This document shows positions 8,266 through 15,781 of a stretch of DNA of 64,000 bases, in pieces. How positions within the stretch are numbered: position 1 is the first letter of the stretch; every line of letters starts with the position of its first letter. The DNA comes from Halobacteriales archaeon YIM A00010 (GTDB taxonomy: Archaea; Halobacteriota; Halobacteria; Halobacteriales; Haloarculaceae): positions 248,001-312,000 of the forward strand of contig JAKCFJ010000002.1 in assembly GCA_025041175.1 (NCBI GenBank), read 5' to 3'. A model generated the notes under the pieces. It was given only the letters and a program-made list of their open reading frames with translations. It was not told the DNA's origin and searched no databases. The position numbers and the translations under genes were made by a program.

Positions 8266-8372
8266 TATTTATAATATTATATAAAATTAATAAATTATAT
8301 AAGCTGCTATGGGTTTCGGTCGTGAGACCCCCGGTTCGACGGCAGCGTCGCCCCCTCTGGTATCGGCGGCGT

Positions 8373-9239
8373 TCAGGCGAGTTTCGTCCGCAGTCGCTCG
8401 GCGAGGTGGTCGCTCAGCAACACGAGCGCAAACACCGCGACGATCGCGGTGAGGAGCTTTCGGTACTGCAGTCGCTGGATCGTGATGACGAGGTAGTAGC
8501 CGATCCCGCCGGCCCCGACGAAGCCGAGAATGGACGCGGAGCGGATCGTACACTCCCACCGATACAGCGTGTACGACGCCAGCGTCGCGGACACTTGGGG
8601 GACCATTCCGTGACACACTGTCTGTAGCCGGGTGGCTCCGCTGGCAGCGACCGCCTCGGTCGTCGCTGGATCGGTGTCTTCGAGGAAATCCGCGTACAGC
8701 TTCCCGAGCACGCCGGCGTTGTGGATTCCGAGCGCGAGCACGCCGGCGAACGGGCCGAGACCGACGGCGGTAACGAAGAGAAACCCCCAGACGAGTTCCG
8801 GCACGGAGCGGAGGAAGCTCAACACGAACCGTCCGGCACGGTTGAGCGTTCGGCCGACCGCCCGCCGCGTCGGTGACGCTCCGGCGTACAGCGGTCCCCG
8901 GTAGGTGACCGTCGCGGCGCTTGCGAGCGCCAGCGGCACCGCGAGAACGACCGCGAGCGTGGTGCCGACGATGCTGATCGCCAGCGTTTCGATCACTGCC
9001 CAGAGCAGCCCATCGCGGAGCGAACGGCCCACGATGTACTCCCGGCTGACATCCGGCGGAAACCCCTCGGCGGCGAACGCCCACATCTGAGCGCCCGCGT
9101 CCCGCGTGAGCACCGCGAGCGGATTCGCGTTGGCGATCCACGCAGCGACGATCAGCACGGCCACGAACGCGAGCAGCCACAGCGTCGAGCGGGCGCGATG
9201 CGCTCCGGTGGCGTTTGCTCGTGTGGTTTTCTCAGACAT
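8373..9239 (-). CDS. phnE: Phosphonate-type ABC transporter permease PhnE
   Basis: A 288-residue inner-membrane permease with about six transmembrane segments. It carries the binding-protein-dependent transport loop of the PhnE family (SFLRSVPELVWGFLF ... LALGIHNAGVLGKLYADFLE). The gene overlaps phnC by 8 bp, so phnD-phnC-phnE form a translationally coupled operon. The family imports phosphonates, phosphite or phosphate esters. No C-P lyase genes are visible, and the operon sits beside selenium and sulfur-transfer genes, so another oxyanion is possible. Confidence 0.9.
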   Translation of the reverse strand: MSEKTTRANATGAHRARSTLWLLAFVAVLIVAAWIANANPLAVLTRDAGAQMWAFAAEGFPPDVSREYIVGRSLRDGLLWAVIETLAISIVGTTLAVVLAVPLALASAATVTYRGPLYAGASPTRRAVGRTLNRAGRFVLSFLRSVPELVWGFLFVTAVGLGPFAGVLALGIHNAGVLGKLYADFLEDTDPATTEAVAASGATRLQTVCHGMVPQVSATLASYTLYRWECTIRSASILGFVGAGGIGYYLVITIQRLQYRKLLTAIVAVFALVLLSDHLAERLRTKLA

Positions 9240-10020
9240 GCCAGGACGGAATCGGGTCGTTCTGTGTGTGTGTCCCCGGGACTGCCGGCGTCCGGGAGCC
9301 GTCTCCGGTCGTCTCGTCCGAATCGAAGAGGTCCTCGAGACGGTTGTCGGTCACCGAGTTCGCCGGTCGATCGAACTGGACGCGGCCGTCGGCGAGTCCG
9401 ATGACGCGCTCGAACCGTTCGCGCGCGAGGCCGGTGTCGTGGAGGACGGTGAGGAGCGTCCGGTCCCCGACGACCTCATCGAGCACGTCGAGAACGGTGT
9501 CGCTCGTTTTCGGATCGAGGTTCGTGGTCGGCTCGTCGGCCAGCAACACCGGTGGGTCCTGGACGAGGGCGCGCGCGAGCGCGACCCGCTGGCGCTCCCC
9601 GCTACTGAGCGAGTCAGTGCGCGCGCCGGCCTTCTCAGTCAGCCCCATCGCATCGAGGAGCGCGAGTGCCGGCTCCGGCGACCGTGGCACGAGCGGTTCC
9701 AACAGCCCCTGCCACCACGGCAGCGCGCCGAGCCGGCCGACGAGCACGTTTGCGAGCGCGCTCCGCCGCCCGATCAGTGTCTCCCCGTGGTACGCGAGCG
9801 CGACTCGCCCGCCGGTGATCGGCTCCCCACCGAGGGAGACACGACCGCTGTCTGTGGCGATCGTCCCGCTCGCAAGCCGGAGCAGCGTCGTCTTCCCGGC
9901 CCCCGACGGGCCGACGATGGCCACCCGTTCCCCACCGCTGACGGCGAACGAGAGGTCTCGAACCGCCGGCGATCCGTCGAACGACTTCGTTACGCCATCG
10001 AACACCAGTTGGTGACTCAT
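9232..10020 (-). CDS. phnC: Phosphonate-type ABC transporter ATPase PhnC
   Basis: A 262-residue ABC ATPase with Walker A GPSGAGKTT (about 37-45), signature LSSGERQRVALARAL and Walker B VLLADEPTTNLD. The H-loop is in TVLHDTGLA. The Pro/Thr-rich tail after about residue 235 is not part of the fold. It overlaps phnD by 4 bp (ATGA type) and phnE by 8 bp. It energises import through PhnE. Confidence 0.92.
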   Translation of the reverse strand: MSHQLVFDGVTKSFDGSPAVRDLSFAVSGGERVAIVGPSGAGKTTLLRLASGTIATDSGRVSLGGEPITGGRVALAYHGETLIGRRSALANVLVGRLGALPWWQGLLEPLVPRSPEPALALLDAMGLTEKAGARTDSLSSGERQRVALARALVQDPPVLLADEPTTNLDPKTSDTVLDVLDEVVGDRTLLTVLHDTGLARERFERVIGLADGRVQFDRPANSVTDNRLEDLFDSDETTGDGSRTPAVPGTHTQNDPIPSWHV

Positions 10021-10904
10021 TCGTCCTCCAGCAGATCCATCATTTCGACCGCTGTGTCGAGGTCCGAGAAGTTCTCGTGGCTCGTTTCGATGTACCGATC
10101 GACGCTGTGTCGCTCGAGGATCTCCGTTTTCCCGTCCTCGTCGATGGTGGTGAACGCCGTTTGGACGGCGTCAACAGTGGAGGCGTCGAGCGACGGCGCG
10201 ACCGCCCACGGGTAGTCGGGAAAGCCGGGCGTCCGCCACACCTCGACGTGGTCCGAAAGCGTTCCCTCCCCAACGAGCGCATCGTAGATACGGGCGTTCA
10301 ACGCGCCAACGTCCCCGCTTCCCCCGGTGACGGCCGTGGCCGTCGCGTCGTGGGCACCGACGTGCGTGAGTGATTCGAAATCATCCTCGGGATCGAGACC
10401 GTGTTCCTCGCGCAGAAAATACGTCGGCATCACGGTTCCGCTCGTGCTGATGGGATCACCGAACACGAGATCGATTTCTCCCGCCGTTTCGGCGACAGCT
10501 GCTATCGTCTCGACGCCGGCCGAGGGGTGTGCGATGAACGCCGACTGCCAGTCGGTCGATCCGTCCTTTTCGCCGACCACGATCGCCTCCGCGTTCGCTT
10601 TGTGGTGTGCCAGCACGTAGGAGACGCCCCCGAAATACGCCAGTCCGACCTGCTCGGCCCGCATCGCCTGAACCAACCCGGCGTAGTCGGCCGTCGTGTG
10701 GAGCTCGATCGTCGCGTCCACACGCTCTTCGAGGTGGTCGGCGAGCAAGCTGTTCTTCTCGATCGCCGTGTCGGGATCCACGTCCGGAACGATGCCGACG
10801 GTTATCGTCTCCGTTCCACCTACCCCGAGACAACCGCTCAATGCCCCGGCTGCGACGGTTCCCAGAAACGTCCGTCTCGTCGATCGGCTCTCTCGCCGTC
10901 TCAT
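10017..10904 (-). CDS. phnD: Phosphonate-type substrate-binding lipoprotein PhnD
   Basis: A 295-residue periplasmic-type binding protein. The N-terminus has a Tat-like RRTFLG motif, a short hydrophobic stretch and the lipobox LSGC, so it should be exported folded and lipid-anchored. The mature part follows PhnD proteins (TVGIVPDVDPDTA, YFGGVSYVLAHH, DLVFGDPISTSGTVMPTYF). ATG 10904 is preferred because GGAGAGAGG sits 4-12 nt before it; ATG 10934 is possible and closer to the TATA-like ATTATTTATG near 10950. It delivers ligand to PhnCE. The ligand is not deducible and may be a phosphorus or other oxyanion. Confidence 0.9.
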   Translation of the reverse strand: MRRRESRSTRRTFLGTVAAGALSGCLGVGGTETITVGIVPDVDPDTAIEKNSLLADHLEERVDATIELHTTADYAGLVQAMRAEQVGLAYFGGVSYVLAHHKANAEAIVVGEKDGSTDWQSAFIAHPSAGVETIAAVAETAGEIDLVFGDPISTSGTVMPTYFLREEHGLDPEDDFESLTHVGAHDATATAVTGGSGDVGALNARIYDALVGEGTLSDHVEVWRTPGFPDYPWAVAPSLDASTVDAVQTAFTTIDEDGKTEILERHSVDRYIETSHENFSDLDTAVEMMDLLEDE

Positions 10905-11014
10905 GTACCTCTCTCCTTCCGATCGGTCCAGCATAACCGTTTCGAATCATAAATAATGTTATATCTGGGGGATTGTGTGGTAGCGCCACGCCGATCGCGT
11001 GGGCAACGTGCCTT

Positions 11015-11031
11015 GTTCAATCAGGTTGAAT
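11015..11031. promoter_or_regulatory. Degenerate GTTCAAT palindrome
   Basis: GTTCAATCAGGTTGAAT: left arm identical to the perfect sites at 11531 and 34688, right arm matching at five of seven positions, same 3 bp spacer. It lies 80-110 bp upstream of phnD. Confidence 0.4.
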
Positions 11032-11130
11032 TCAGTGGCTATCGCGTCGGTGCTGACCGCCGTTCGGCCTGAATGTCGGGACAAATTGGTGTCACACCGG
11101 CTACTGCGGGCCGGACGACGGTTGTTACAG

Positions 11131-11150
11131 TTACAACAGTACGTGTGTAA
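11131..11150. promoter_or_regulatory. TTACA-N3-GTAC-N3-TGTAA palindrome, site 1
   Basis: TTACAACAGTACGTGTGTAA matches the symmetric consensus at every defined position. A second site lies 61 bp away. Symmetry and spacing fit a dimeric repressor or activator site; the protein is unknown. Confidence 0.55.
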
Positions 11151-11191
11151 TGGGTGGTGGATCGTGACGATCGGCTCTAGTGCAGGGTTCA

Positions 11192-11211
11192 TTACGAATG
11201 TACGTGTGTAA
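11192..11211. promoter_or_regulatory. TTACA-N3-GTAC-N3-TGTAA palindrome, site 2
   Basis: TTACGAATGTACGTGTGTAA matches the consensus with one change (G for A at position 5). The right half is identical to site 1. Confidence 0.5.
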
Positions 11212-11530
11212 GGGAGAACACGGAGCGTGGTCGGATCGTCGCGCTTCTCGCGGCGAACGGGCCGCTCCAGTGCTCGAGTGGGCCGTGGACTATGACTCAT
11301 TCCGTCTGTTCACGTCAGTAGAACGTTCGGCTGTGTGCCATCGTTCCGCTGGCGCAGGGGTATGGGGACTACTTCGTCCGAAACACCGTGATTTGCCGGT
11401 CTCTACCGAGCCAGTTCGGGCGCGCTCCGATGATACCCGGAGTGATCGGTTGAACCACCGTACTGCGACGGGGTACGTTGTACAAAGCGCGGAAGAGCGG
11501 GGTCCCACCGTCGATCAGATGCGCCAATAT

Positions 11531-11547
11531 GTTCAATTGGATTGAAC
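11531..11547. promoter_or_regulatory. Perfect GTTCAAT palindrome upstream of the dsrEFH-xdhC/yqeB operon
   Basis: GTTCAATTGGATTGAAC: 7 bp perfect arms, 3 bp spacer, 100 bp upstream of the dsrE-like ATG. The identical-arm site at 34688 lies 11 bp after the IclR gene. IclR proteins bind short palindromes, so the regulator at 33916 is the natural candidate. Confidence 0.55.
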
Positions 11548-11647
11548 GAGATGAGTGGTGGAGCGCTACGACCGACGCTCGTCTCGTGGGAGTCGACGCG
11601 GAGCGATAGAGGCAAGCGTTATGGTAGTTGATCCGCCTTTCTGTAGT

Positions 11648-12019
11648 ATGACTGAATTAGGTATCGTGCTCACTGGTGGGCCGTTCGACAGCCAACGGTG
11701 GCGGACGGCCTACGAGATCGGACGCGCGGCCCTGAACGAGGGCCGCGAAGTGACGTACTTCCTCTACCTCGACGGAACGCTCGTTCCAGTGGTCGATCAG
11801 TCGTTTCCGGCGTGTGCCGACGGGGGGCTGTTCGACGAGCTTCCGGCCGAGAAGTTCCGGTCGCTCGTAGCGGCCGGTGCGACCGTCATCTGTTGTGGTC
11901 TCTGCGTCGATGCACGCGGGATCGACGCCGAGAGCGCGTACCCGGCGGGCGTCGAGGTCGGTCTCCTTCCCGATCTCGCGGACATGCTGGGCGAGGCCGA
12001 CCGGGTGGTGTCCCTATGA
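11648..12019 (+). CDS. DsrE/TusD-like sulfur (selenium) transfer protein
   Basis: A 123-residue DsrE-fold protein. ELGIVLTGGPFDSQRWRTAY at the start and a Cys-containing segment CCGLCVDARGI correspond to the TusD region (VCVAAALRRGV) that carries the relay cysteine. It is the first of three overlapping genes matching DsrE, DsrF and DsrH (TusD, TusC, TusB), which pass persulfide sulfur along a chain. Its stop overlaps the next ATG (ATGA). Because selD, yqeB and a tusA-like gene are adjacent, transfer of selenium or sulfur to the Mo hydroxylase is proposed. The start at 11648 begins the family sequence. Confidence 0.75.
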   Translation: MTELGIVLTGGPFDSQRWRTAYEIGRAALNEGREVTYFLYLDGTLVPVVDQSFPACADGGLFDELPAEKFRSLVAAGATVICCGLCVDARGIDAESAYPAGVEVGLLPDLADMLGEADRVVSL

Positions 12020-12369
12020 AACGCGACGTTGTGGTGCTCCTCACCCGCGCGCCGTACGGCCGGGTCCACGTGGCCGAGGGATTACGAGCCGCCCGCGGCG
12101 TTGCGGCGGGCTTCGACCGGCACGACGTTACCGTCGTCTACACCGAGGACGCGGCGTTCGCCGCCCGAGCGGCGGTCGACCGCGAGCGCCTCACCATGAC
12201 CGACCACATCGTGGATCTGCACGAGGAGAACGGGACGATGGTCGCCGACCGACGCGCGCTCGACGCCCGGAACATCGATCCAGCCGAGATTGCAACCGAC
12301 ATCGCGGTTCGGGACGGCGATGCCATCGCCGAACTCGTCCGCACAGCCGATCACACCCTCGATTTCTAA
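12016..12369 (+). CDS. DsrF/TusC-like protein
   Basis: A 117-residue DsrE-superfamily protein. MKRDVVVLLTRAPYGRVHVA followed by EGLRAARGVAAGF matches the TusC start, where a similar APHG...EGLDA pattern occurs. No cysteine is present, so it is a structural partner rather than a carrier, as is usual for TusC. It overlaps the DsrE-like gene by 4 bp and is followed after 2 bp by the DsrH-like gene, consistent with one heteromeric complex. Confidence 0.7.
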   Translation: MKRDVVVLLTRAPYGRVHVAEGLRAARGVAAGFDRHDVTVVYTEDAAFAARAAVDRERLTMTDHIVDLHEENGTMVADRRALDARNIDPAEIATDIAVRDGDAIAELVRTADHTLDF

Positions 12370-12371
12370 CA

Positions 12372-12617
12372 ATGATCTACCTCATCGACAAACCACACGC
12401 CGACGTTGGACTCAGAACAGCCGCGACGGACGCCGACGCGCGCGTCGTCCTCATCCAGGACGGCGTGCTCCTCGATCCGGATCTCGACGCGCCCACCTAC
12501 GCGGTCGAATCCGACGTTACGGTGCGGGGCGTCGATCTTTCCTCGAACATCAAGCCGATCGGATACGACCGGCTGGTCGAACTCCTCTTCGAACAGGGGG
12601 TGCGGTCGTTCGTATGA
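12372..12617 (+). CDS. DsrH/TusB-like protein
   Basis: An 81-residue protein in the TusB/DsrH pattern: MIYLIDKPHADVGL at the start, VLIQDGVLL in the middle (compare LLLLQDGV in TusB) and IKPIGYDRLVELLF at the end (compare IIPIDYTDFVRL). The C-terminal cysteine of sulfur-oxidiser DsrH is absent. The stop overlaps the ATG of the XdhC-YqeB gene, tying this triad to molybdenum hydroxylase maturation. Confidence 0.7.
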   Translation: MIYLIDKPHADVGLRTAATDADARVVLIQDGVLLDPDLDAPTYAVESDVTVRGVDLSSNIKPIGYDRLVELLFEQGVRSFV

Positions 12618-14197
12618 GTGGGACCCTCTTCGAGCGGCTCGACGCGTTGGTGAACGCCGGCGAGCCGGTGGTTCTTCTCTCCATCGTCGGCAAGGAGGGA
12701 AGCGCGCCCCGCGACATCGGCGCGAAAATGCTGGTCACGGCCGAGGAGACCCACGGCACCATCGGCGGAGGAACCGTCGAAGGGCTGGCGATCGAGGACG
12801 GGCGCGACGTGCTCGCCGGCGACGCTGAGCCGGGGGTACGGACGTACGACCTGTACCCGGGGGGGAACACGGGAATGGTCTGTGGCGGATCGATGGACGT
12901 GTTCGTCGATCACGTCCGCGGCGCGCACCACCTGTACGTCGCGGGCGGCGGCCACATCGCCGCGGAACTCGCGCCGTTGGCCGCGGGCCTGGGGTATGAG
13001 GTGACCGTGATCGACGACCGCGAGGAGTACGCCGATCGGGAGCGCTATCCGGAGCCGACCCGAACCCGCCACGGAGAGTACGGCGAGCAGCTGCGCGATC
13101 TCCCGATGACCGAGGAGACGGCCGTCGTGATCGCCACCCGAAGCGGCACGTTCGACCAGCACGCCGTCGCCGCCGCGCTCGACGGTGGCGCGGGCTACGT
13201 CGGGCTGGTGGCGAGCGACACCAAAGCCCAGCACGTGCTCGACTCGCTGGCTGAGGACGGGTACGAGCGCCACGCCTTGGCCCCCGTCCGAGCGCCCGTC
13301 GGTTTGGACACCGGCGGCGGCAGACCGGAGGACGTGGCGCTGTCGATCCTCGCCGAGCTGCACCGTGACCGCCACGACGCGTCGGGAGATCGCCACTCTC
13401 GGCTGGATCTCGACGATCTCGTCGTGGTTCGGGGCGGCGGCGATCTCGGCAGCGGCGTCGCCCACCGACTCCACCGCGCGGGGTTTTCCGTCGTTGTCAC
13501 CGACGTACCGGAGCCGACCGTGGTGCGACGGGCGGTCGCCTTCGCCAGCGCGGTGTACGAGGAACGCGTCGAGATCGAGGGCGTGACCGGCTGCCGGGCC
13601 GCTACTGTCGACGAAGCGATCGAGGCGCTCTTGGATGGCGTTGTTCCGGTGCTCGCTGATCCCGACGCGCAGGTCGCAAACGTGCTCGAGGCGGGGGTAC
13701 TCGTGGACGCGATCATGGCCAAAGGAAAGCGCGACACCGGCACGCGACTGGCCGACGCGGACGTTGTCATCGGTCTCGGACCGGGGTTCGAGGCGGGAAC
13801 GGACGTCGACGCGGTGGTCGAGACCGACCGGGGGCACGAACTCGGGCGCGTCGTTTACGAGGGTCGCGCCAGCGAGTACGACGGCGAACCCGGTGAGCGA
13901 CGGGGATACACCCACGAGCGGGTTCTGCGCGCGCCGACTGACGGCGAGTGGACGCCGACAGTGGCGATCGGCGAGCACGTCTCGGCGGGTCAGGTCGTCG
14001 GTAGCGTCGGGGAGACCCCCGTCGAATCGGAGATCGGCGGGTTGGTTCGCGGGCTGGTCCACACCGGCATCCACGTCGACAGCGAGACCAAGCTGGGGGA
14101 TATCGATCCGCGCGACGGCGTCGACCACACGAAGATCTCCGACAAAGCGCTCTGTCTCGGCGGCGGCGTCCTCGAAGCGGTTCTGGCCCTCCGGTAG
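12614..14197 (+). CDS. XdhC-YqeB fusion, molybdenum hydroxylase maturation factor
   Basis: A 527-residue two-part protein. Residues about 1-245 are XdhC-like: GSAPRDIGAKMLV, GTIGGGTVEGLA and a Rossmann unit at AGGGHIAAELAPLAAGLGYE; XdhC binds molybdenum cofactor and helps install the terminal sulfur. Residues about 260-527 match the YqeB/EF2563 family of selenium-dependent molybdenum hydroxylase accessory proteins: VVRGGGDLGSGVAHRLHRAG, VDAIMAKGKRDTG, GLGPGFEAG. In bacteria these are usually separate genes. The fusion physically joins cofactor sulfuration or selenation to the Se-specific factor. It is translationally coupled to the DsrEFH triad and convergent with selD, with 2 bp between stops. 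Confidence 0.85.
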   Translation: MSGTLFERLDALVNAGEPVVLLSIVGKEGSAPRDIGAKMLVTAEETHGTIGGGTVEGLAIEDGRDVLAGDAEPGVRTYDLYPGGNTGMVCGGSMDVFVDHVRGAHHLYVAGGGHIAAELAPLAAGLGYEVTVIDDREEYADRERYPEPTRTRHGEYGEQLRDLPMTEETAVVIATRSGTFDQHAVAAALDGGAGYVGLVASDTKAQHVLDSLAEDGYERHALAPVRAPVGLDTGGGRPEDVALSILAELHRDRHDASGDRHSRLDLDDLVVVRGGGDLGSGVAHRLHRAGFSVVVTDVPEPTVVRRAVAFASAVYEERVEIEGVTGCRAATVDEAIEALLDGVVPVLADPDAQVANVLEAGVLVDAIMAKGKRDTGTRLADADVVIGLGPGFEAGTDVDAVVETDRGHELGRVVYEGRASEYDGEPGERRGYTHERVLRAPTDGEWTPTVAIGEHVSAGQVVGSVGETPVESEIGGLVRGLVHTGIHVDSETKLGDIDPRDGVDHTKISDKALCLGGGVLEAVLALR

Positions 14198-14199
14198 GC

Positions 14200-15222
14200 C
14201 TACCGCTGAACCGGCTCGATCGTCGGGTCGAGCGCAACTCCCGAGCCGTCGGTAGCGCGCCCAATGCAGCGATAGAACACGGCGCGCTCCTCGAACGCGG
14301 CTTCGAGAGCCGTGGCCCGTCTCTCGGGAACAGCCAGGAGCAGCCCCCCGCTGGTTTCTGCGCTCTCGCCGTCTGCTAACCCGTAGCCGAACAGCTCCGA
14401 GAGCGGTTCCGTTCCGGCGATGACGGGCAGGTGGGACAGTTCGATCCCGACGCCCGCGTTCGTTGCGAGCGTTCGCGCGTGGCCCACGAGCCCGAACCCG
14501 GTGACGTCGGTCCCGGCGGTCACGCCCGCGTCGAGCGCAGCTTCGGCGGCCCCTCGGTTCGGTGTCGTCATCCACGCGAGCGCCTCGGTCCCGACGGCGT
14601 CGACCGGTCTCGACGCGGCGTTCCGGACGGTCTCTGTGAACTCCCCGTCTCGAACGCGCAACGCCCCCATCGCGGGCTGGGTGCCCAGCGGTTTGGTCAG
14701 GTACAGGCGGTCGCCCGGGGACACAGCGCGCGTCGTGAGCAGCTCGTCCTGCGCACCGGTCGCGGTCACGGCAGCCCCGGCGATGGGCCACGGGTTCAAC
14801 ACCGTGTGTCCGCCCGACACGACGCCGTTCATTCCCTCGATCGCGTCGACCAGCCCGCGGAGGATTTCGCCCGCCGCGTCCCGTATCTCTCGTGGCAGTC
14901 CCAGGACGACGAGCGCGTTCACGTTGTCGACCCCCCCTTTGACGAACGCGTCGCTCGTTGCGTTACAGGCCGCAACGCGACCGAAGTCGTACGGATCGTC
15001 GATGATCGGCGTGAAGTAATCGATCGTCGTCACGAGCGCCAGCTCTTCGGTCACGGCCATCGCCGAGGCGTCTTCACCGACGCCGAACAGCAACTCGTCT
15101 CCGTCGCCGGATTCGTCCAGCCCACCTTCGGCGAGGAGCGACGACAGCTCCCCCTGGCCGACCTTACACGAGCAGCCGTGAACCGCGGCGTACTCCGTCA
15201 GCCGTGGCGTATCGGTGGTCAT
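14200..15222 (-). CDS. selD: Selenide, water dikinase SelD
   Basis: A 340-residue selenophosphate synthase. The catalytic motif GCSCKVG places C17, C19 and K20 at the same positions as in Escherichia coli SelD, with cysteine rather than selenocysteine. Other family segments are GEDASAMAV, TTIDYFTPIIDDPYDFGRVA, GGHT and TDVTGFGLVGHA. It makes selenophosphate from selenide and ATP. No SelA, tRNA-Sec or UGA-containing selenoprotein is seen here, so it looks like an orphan SelD serving the labile Se cofactor of molybdenum hydroxylases. Repeat element B copy 1 sits 21 bp upstream of the start and must affect or contain its promoter. Confidence 0.93.
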   Translation of the reverse strand: MTTDTPRLTEYAAVHGCSCKVGQGELSSLLAEGGLDESGDGDELLFGVGEDASAMAVTEELALVTTIDYFTPIIDDPYDFGRVAACNATSDAFVKGGVDNVNALVVLGLPREIRDAAGEILRGLVDAIEGMNGVVSGGHTVLNPWPIAGAAVTATGAQDELLTTRAVSPGDRLYLTKPLGTQPAMGALRVRDGEFTETVRNAASRPVDAVGTEALAWMTTPNRGAAEAALDAGVTAGTDVTGFGLVGHARTLATNAGVGIELSHLPVIAGTEPLSELFGYGLADGESAETSGGLLLAVPERRATALEAAFEERAVFYRCIGRATDGSGVALDPTIEPVQR

Positions 15223-15242
15223 CGGTTGCGAAATCGGGCCTG

Positions 15243-15352
15243 ATAGGGACTGTTGTGAGTATTTTCGGCACGGTCGTTGACTGACGACTGCTCAGGGGGT
15301 TCATGAACCGTTCTGTTTCGCCACAGCGGGACGGAATCACAACAGTCCCTAT
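15243..15352. repeat. Terminal-inverted-repeat element B, copy 1
   Basis: A 110 bp element with 16 bp perfect ends ATAGGGACTGTTGTGA and its complement. The interior is strongly conserved, in inverse orientation, with the copy at 32515 (for example CGGCACGGTCGTTGACTGAC). It is located between selD and the tusA-like gene. Confidence 0.88.
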
Positions 15353-15483
15353 GAGTCCACACGCCCCGATCGGATCGTGGCACCCGTTCGGGCGGGTGAG
15401 CGGTCAGTGCCGGCGACATGGTGTTGGGTGATCGTCCCATGCCGGTATTACACGCCCGGGACCGCATAACGCTGTCCCACGGA

Positions 15484-15732
15484 TCAGGCGTCCTCCTCGA
15501 GAGCGGACTCCTCCGATACCCGGATGCGGAGCTGGAACGCGTCCGAGGAATCGTCCGGTCCGGTGGTGACCCCAAAGCCGTGTTTGTAGCACGTGCGCCG
15601 GAGGTTCCGTTCGGCCGGCGGATAATCTCCGGTCACCAACAGTTCGTCTCCCGGTTCGAGTTCCTGCAGGCAGCGACGAACGATCAGCACGGGTTTGGGA
15701 CAGACCGCGCCCGTGACATTGACCTCTTCCAT
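15484..15732 (-). CDS. TusA-like sulfurtransferase
   Basis: An 82-residue TusA/SirA-like protein. The active-site CPKP motif (VCPKPVLIVRRCL) lies at the end of the first strand and start of the first helix. A second cysteine pair member is in RRTCYKHGFG. TusA proteins carry sulfur as a cysteine persulfide and hand it to DsrE partners, and a related protein (YedF) is associated with selenium utilisation. The start at 15732 (MEEVNVTGAVCP) gives the normal family length. It is upstream of selD on the same strand with element B between, so the two may be co-transcribed. Confidence 0.85.
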   Translation of the reverse strand: MEEVNVTGAVCPKPVLIVRRCLQELEPGDELLVTGDYPPAERNLRRTCYKHGFGVTTGPDDSSDAFQLRIRVSEESALEEDA

Positions 15733-15781
15733 GTGCGGGAATAACACGAGCGGGAACCATAACGATGTCGGGGATCGAGGG

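Larger units (their letters stand above)
10935..11647. other. Long regulatory intergenic region
   Basis: About 710 bp between divergent phnD and the dsrE-like gene with no convincing gene. Translations lack family resemblance and biased codon use. It holds four dyads: a GTTCAAT-type near-palindrome at 11015, TTACA-type palindromes at 11131 and 11192, and a perfect GTTCAAT palindrome at 11531. The same two motif types occur together again at 34680-35070. Confidence 0.6.

Noticed and set aside
11180-11545. A 121-residue gene in the long intergenic region
   Set aside because: The translation has no recognisable motif and begins inside a palindrome, and the codon usage is unlike neighbouring genes.
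12497-14791. A very long open frame antisense to the XdhC-YqeB and selD genes
   Set aside because: Arg/Gly-rich, low-complexity translation without motifs, produced by the third-position G/C bias of the real genes. The same holds for many other long antisense frames.
14200-15222. SelD as a selenocysteine-containing protein
   Set aside because: The catalytic position is an ordinary cysteine codon and no in-frame TGA occurs before the end.
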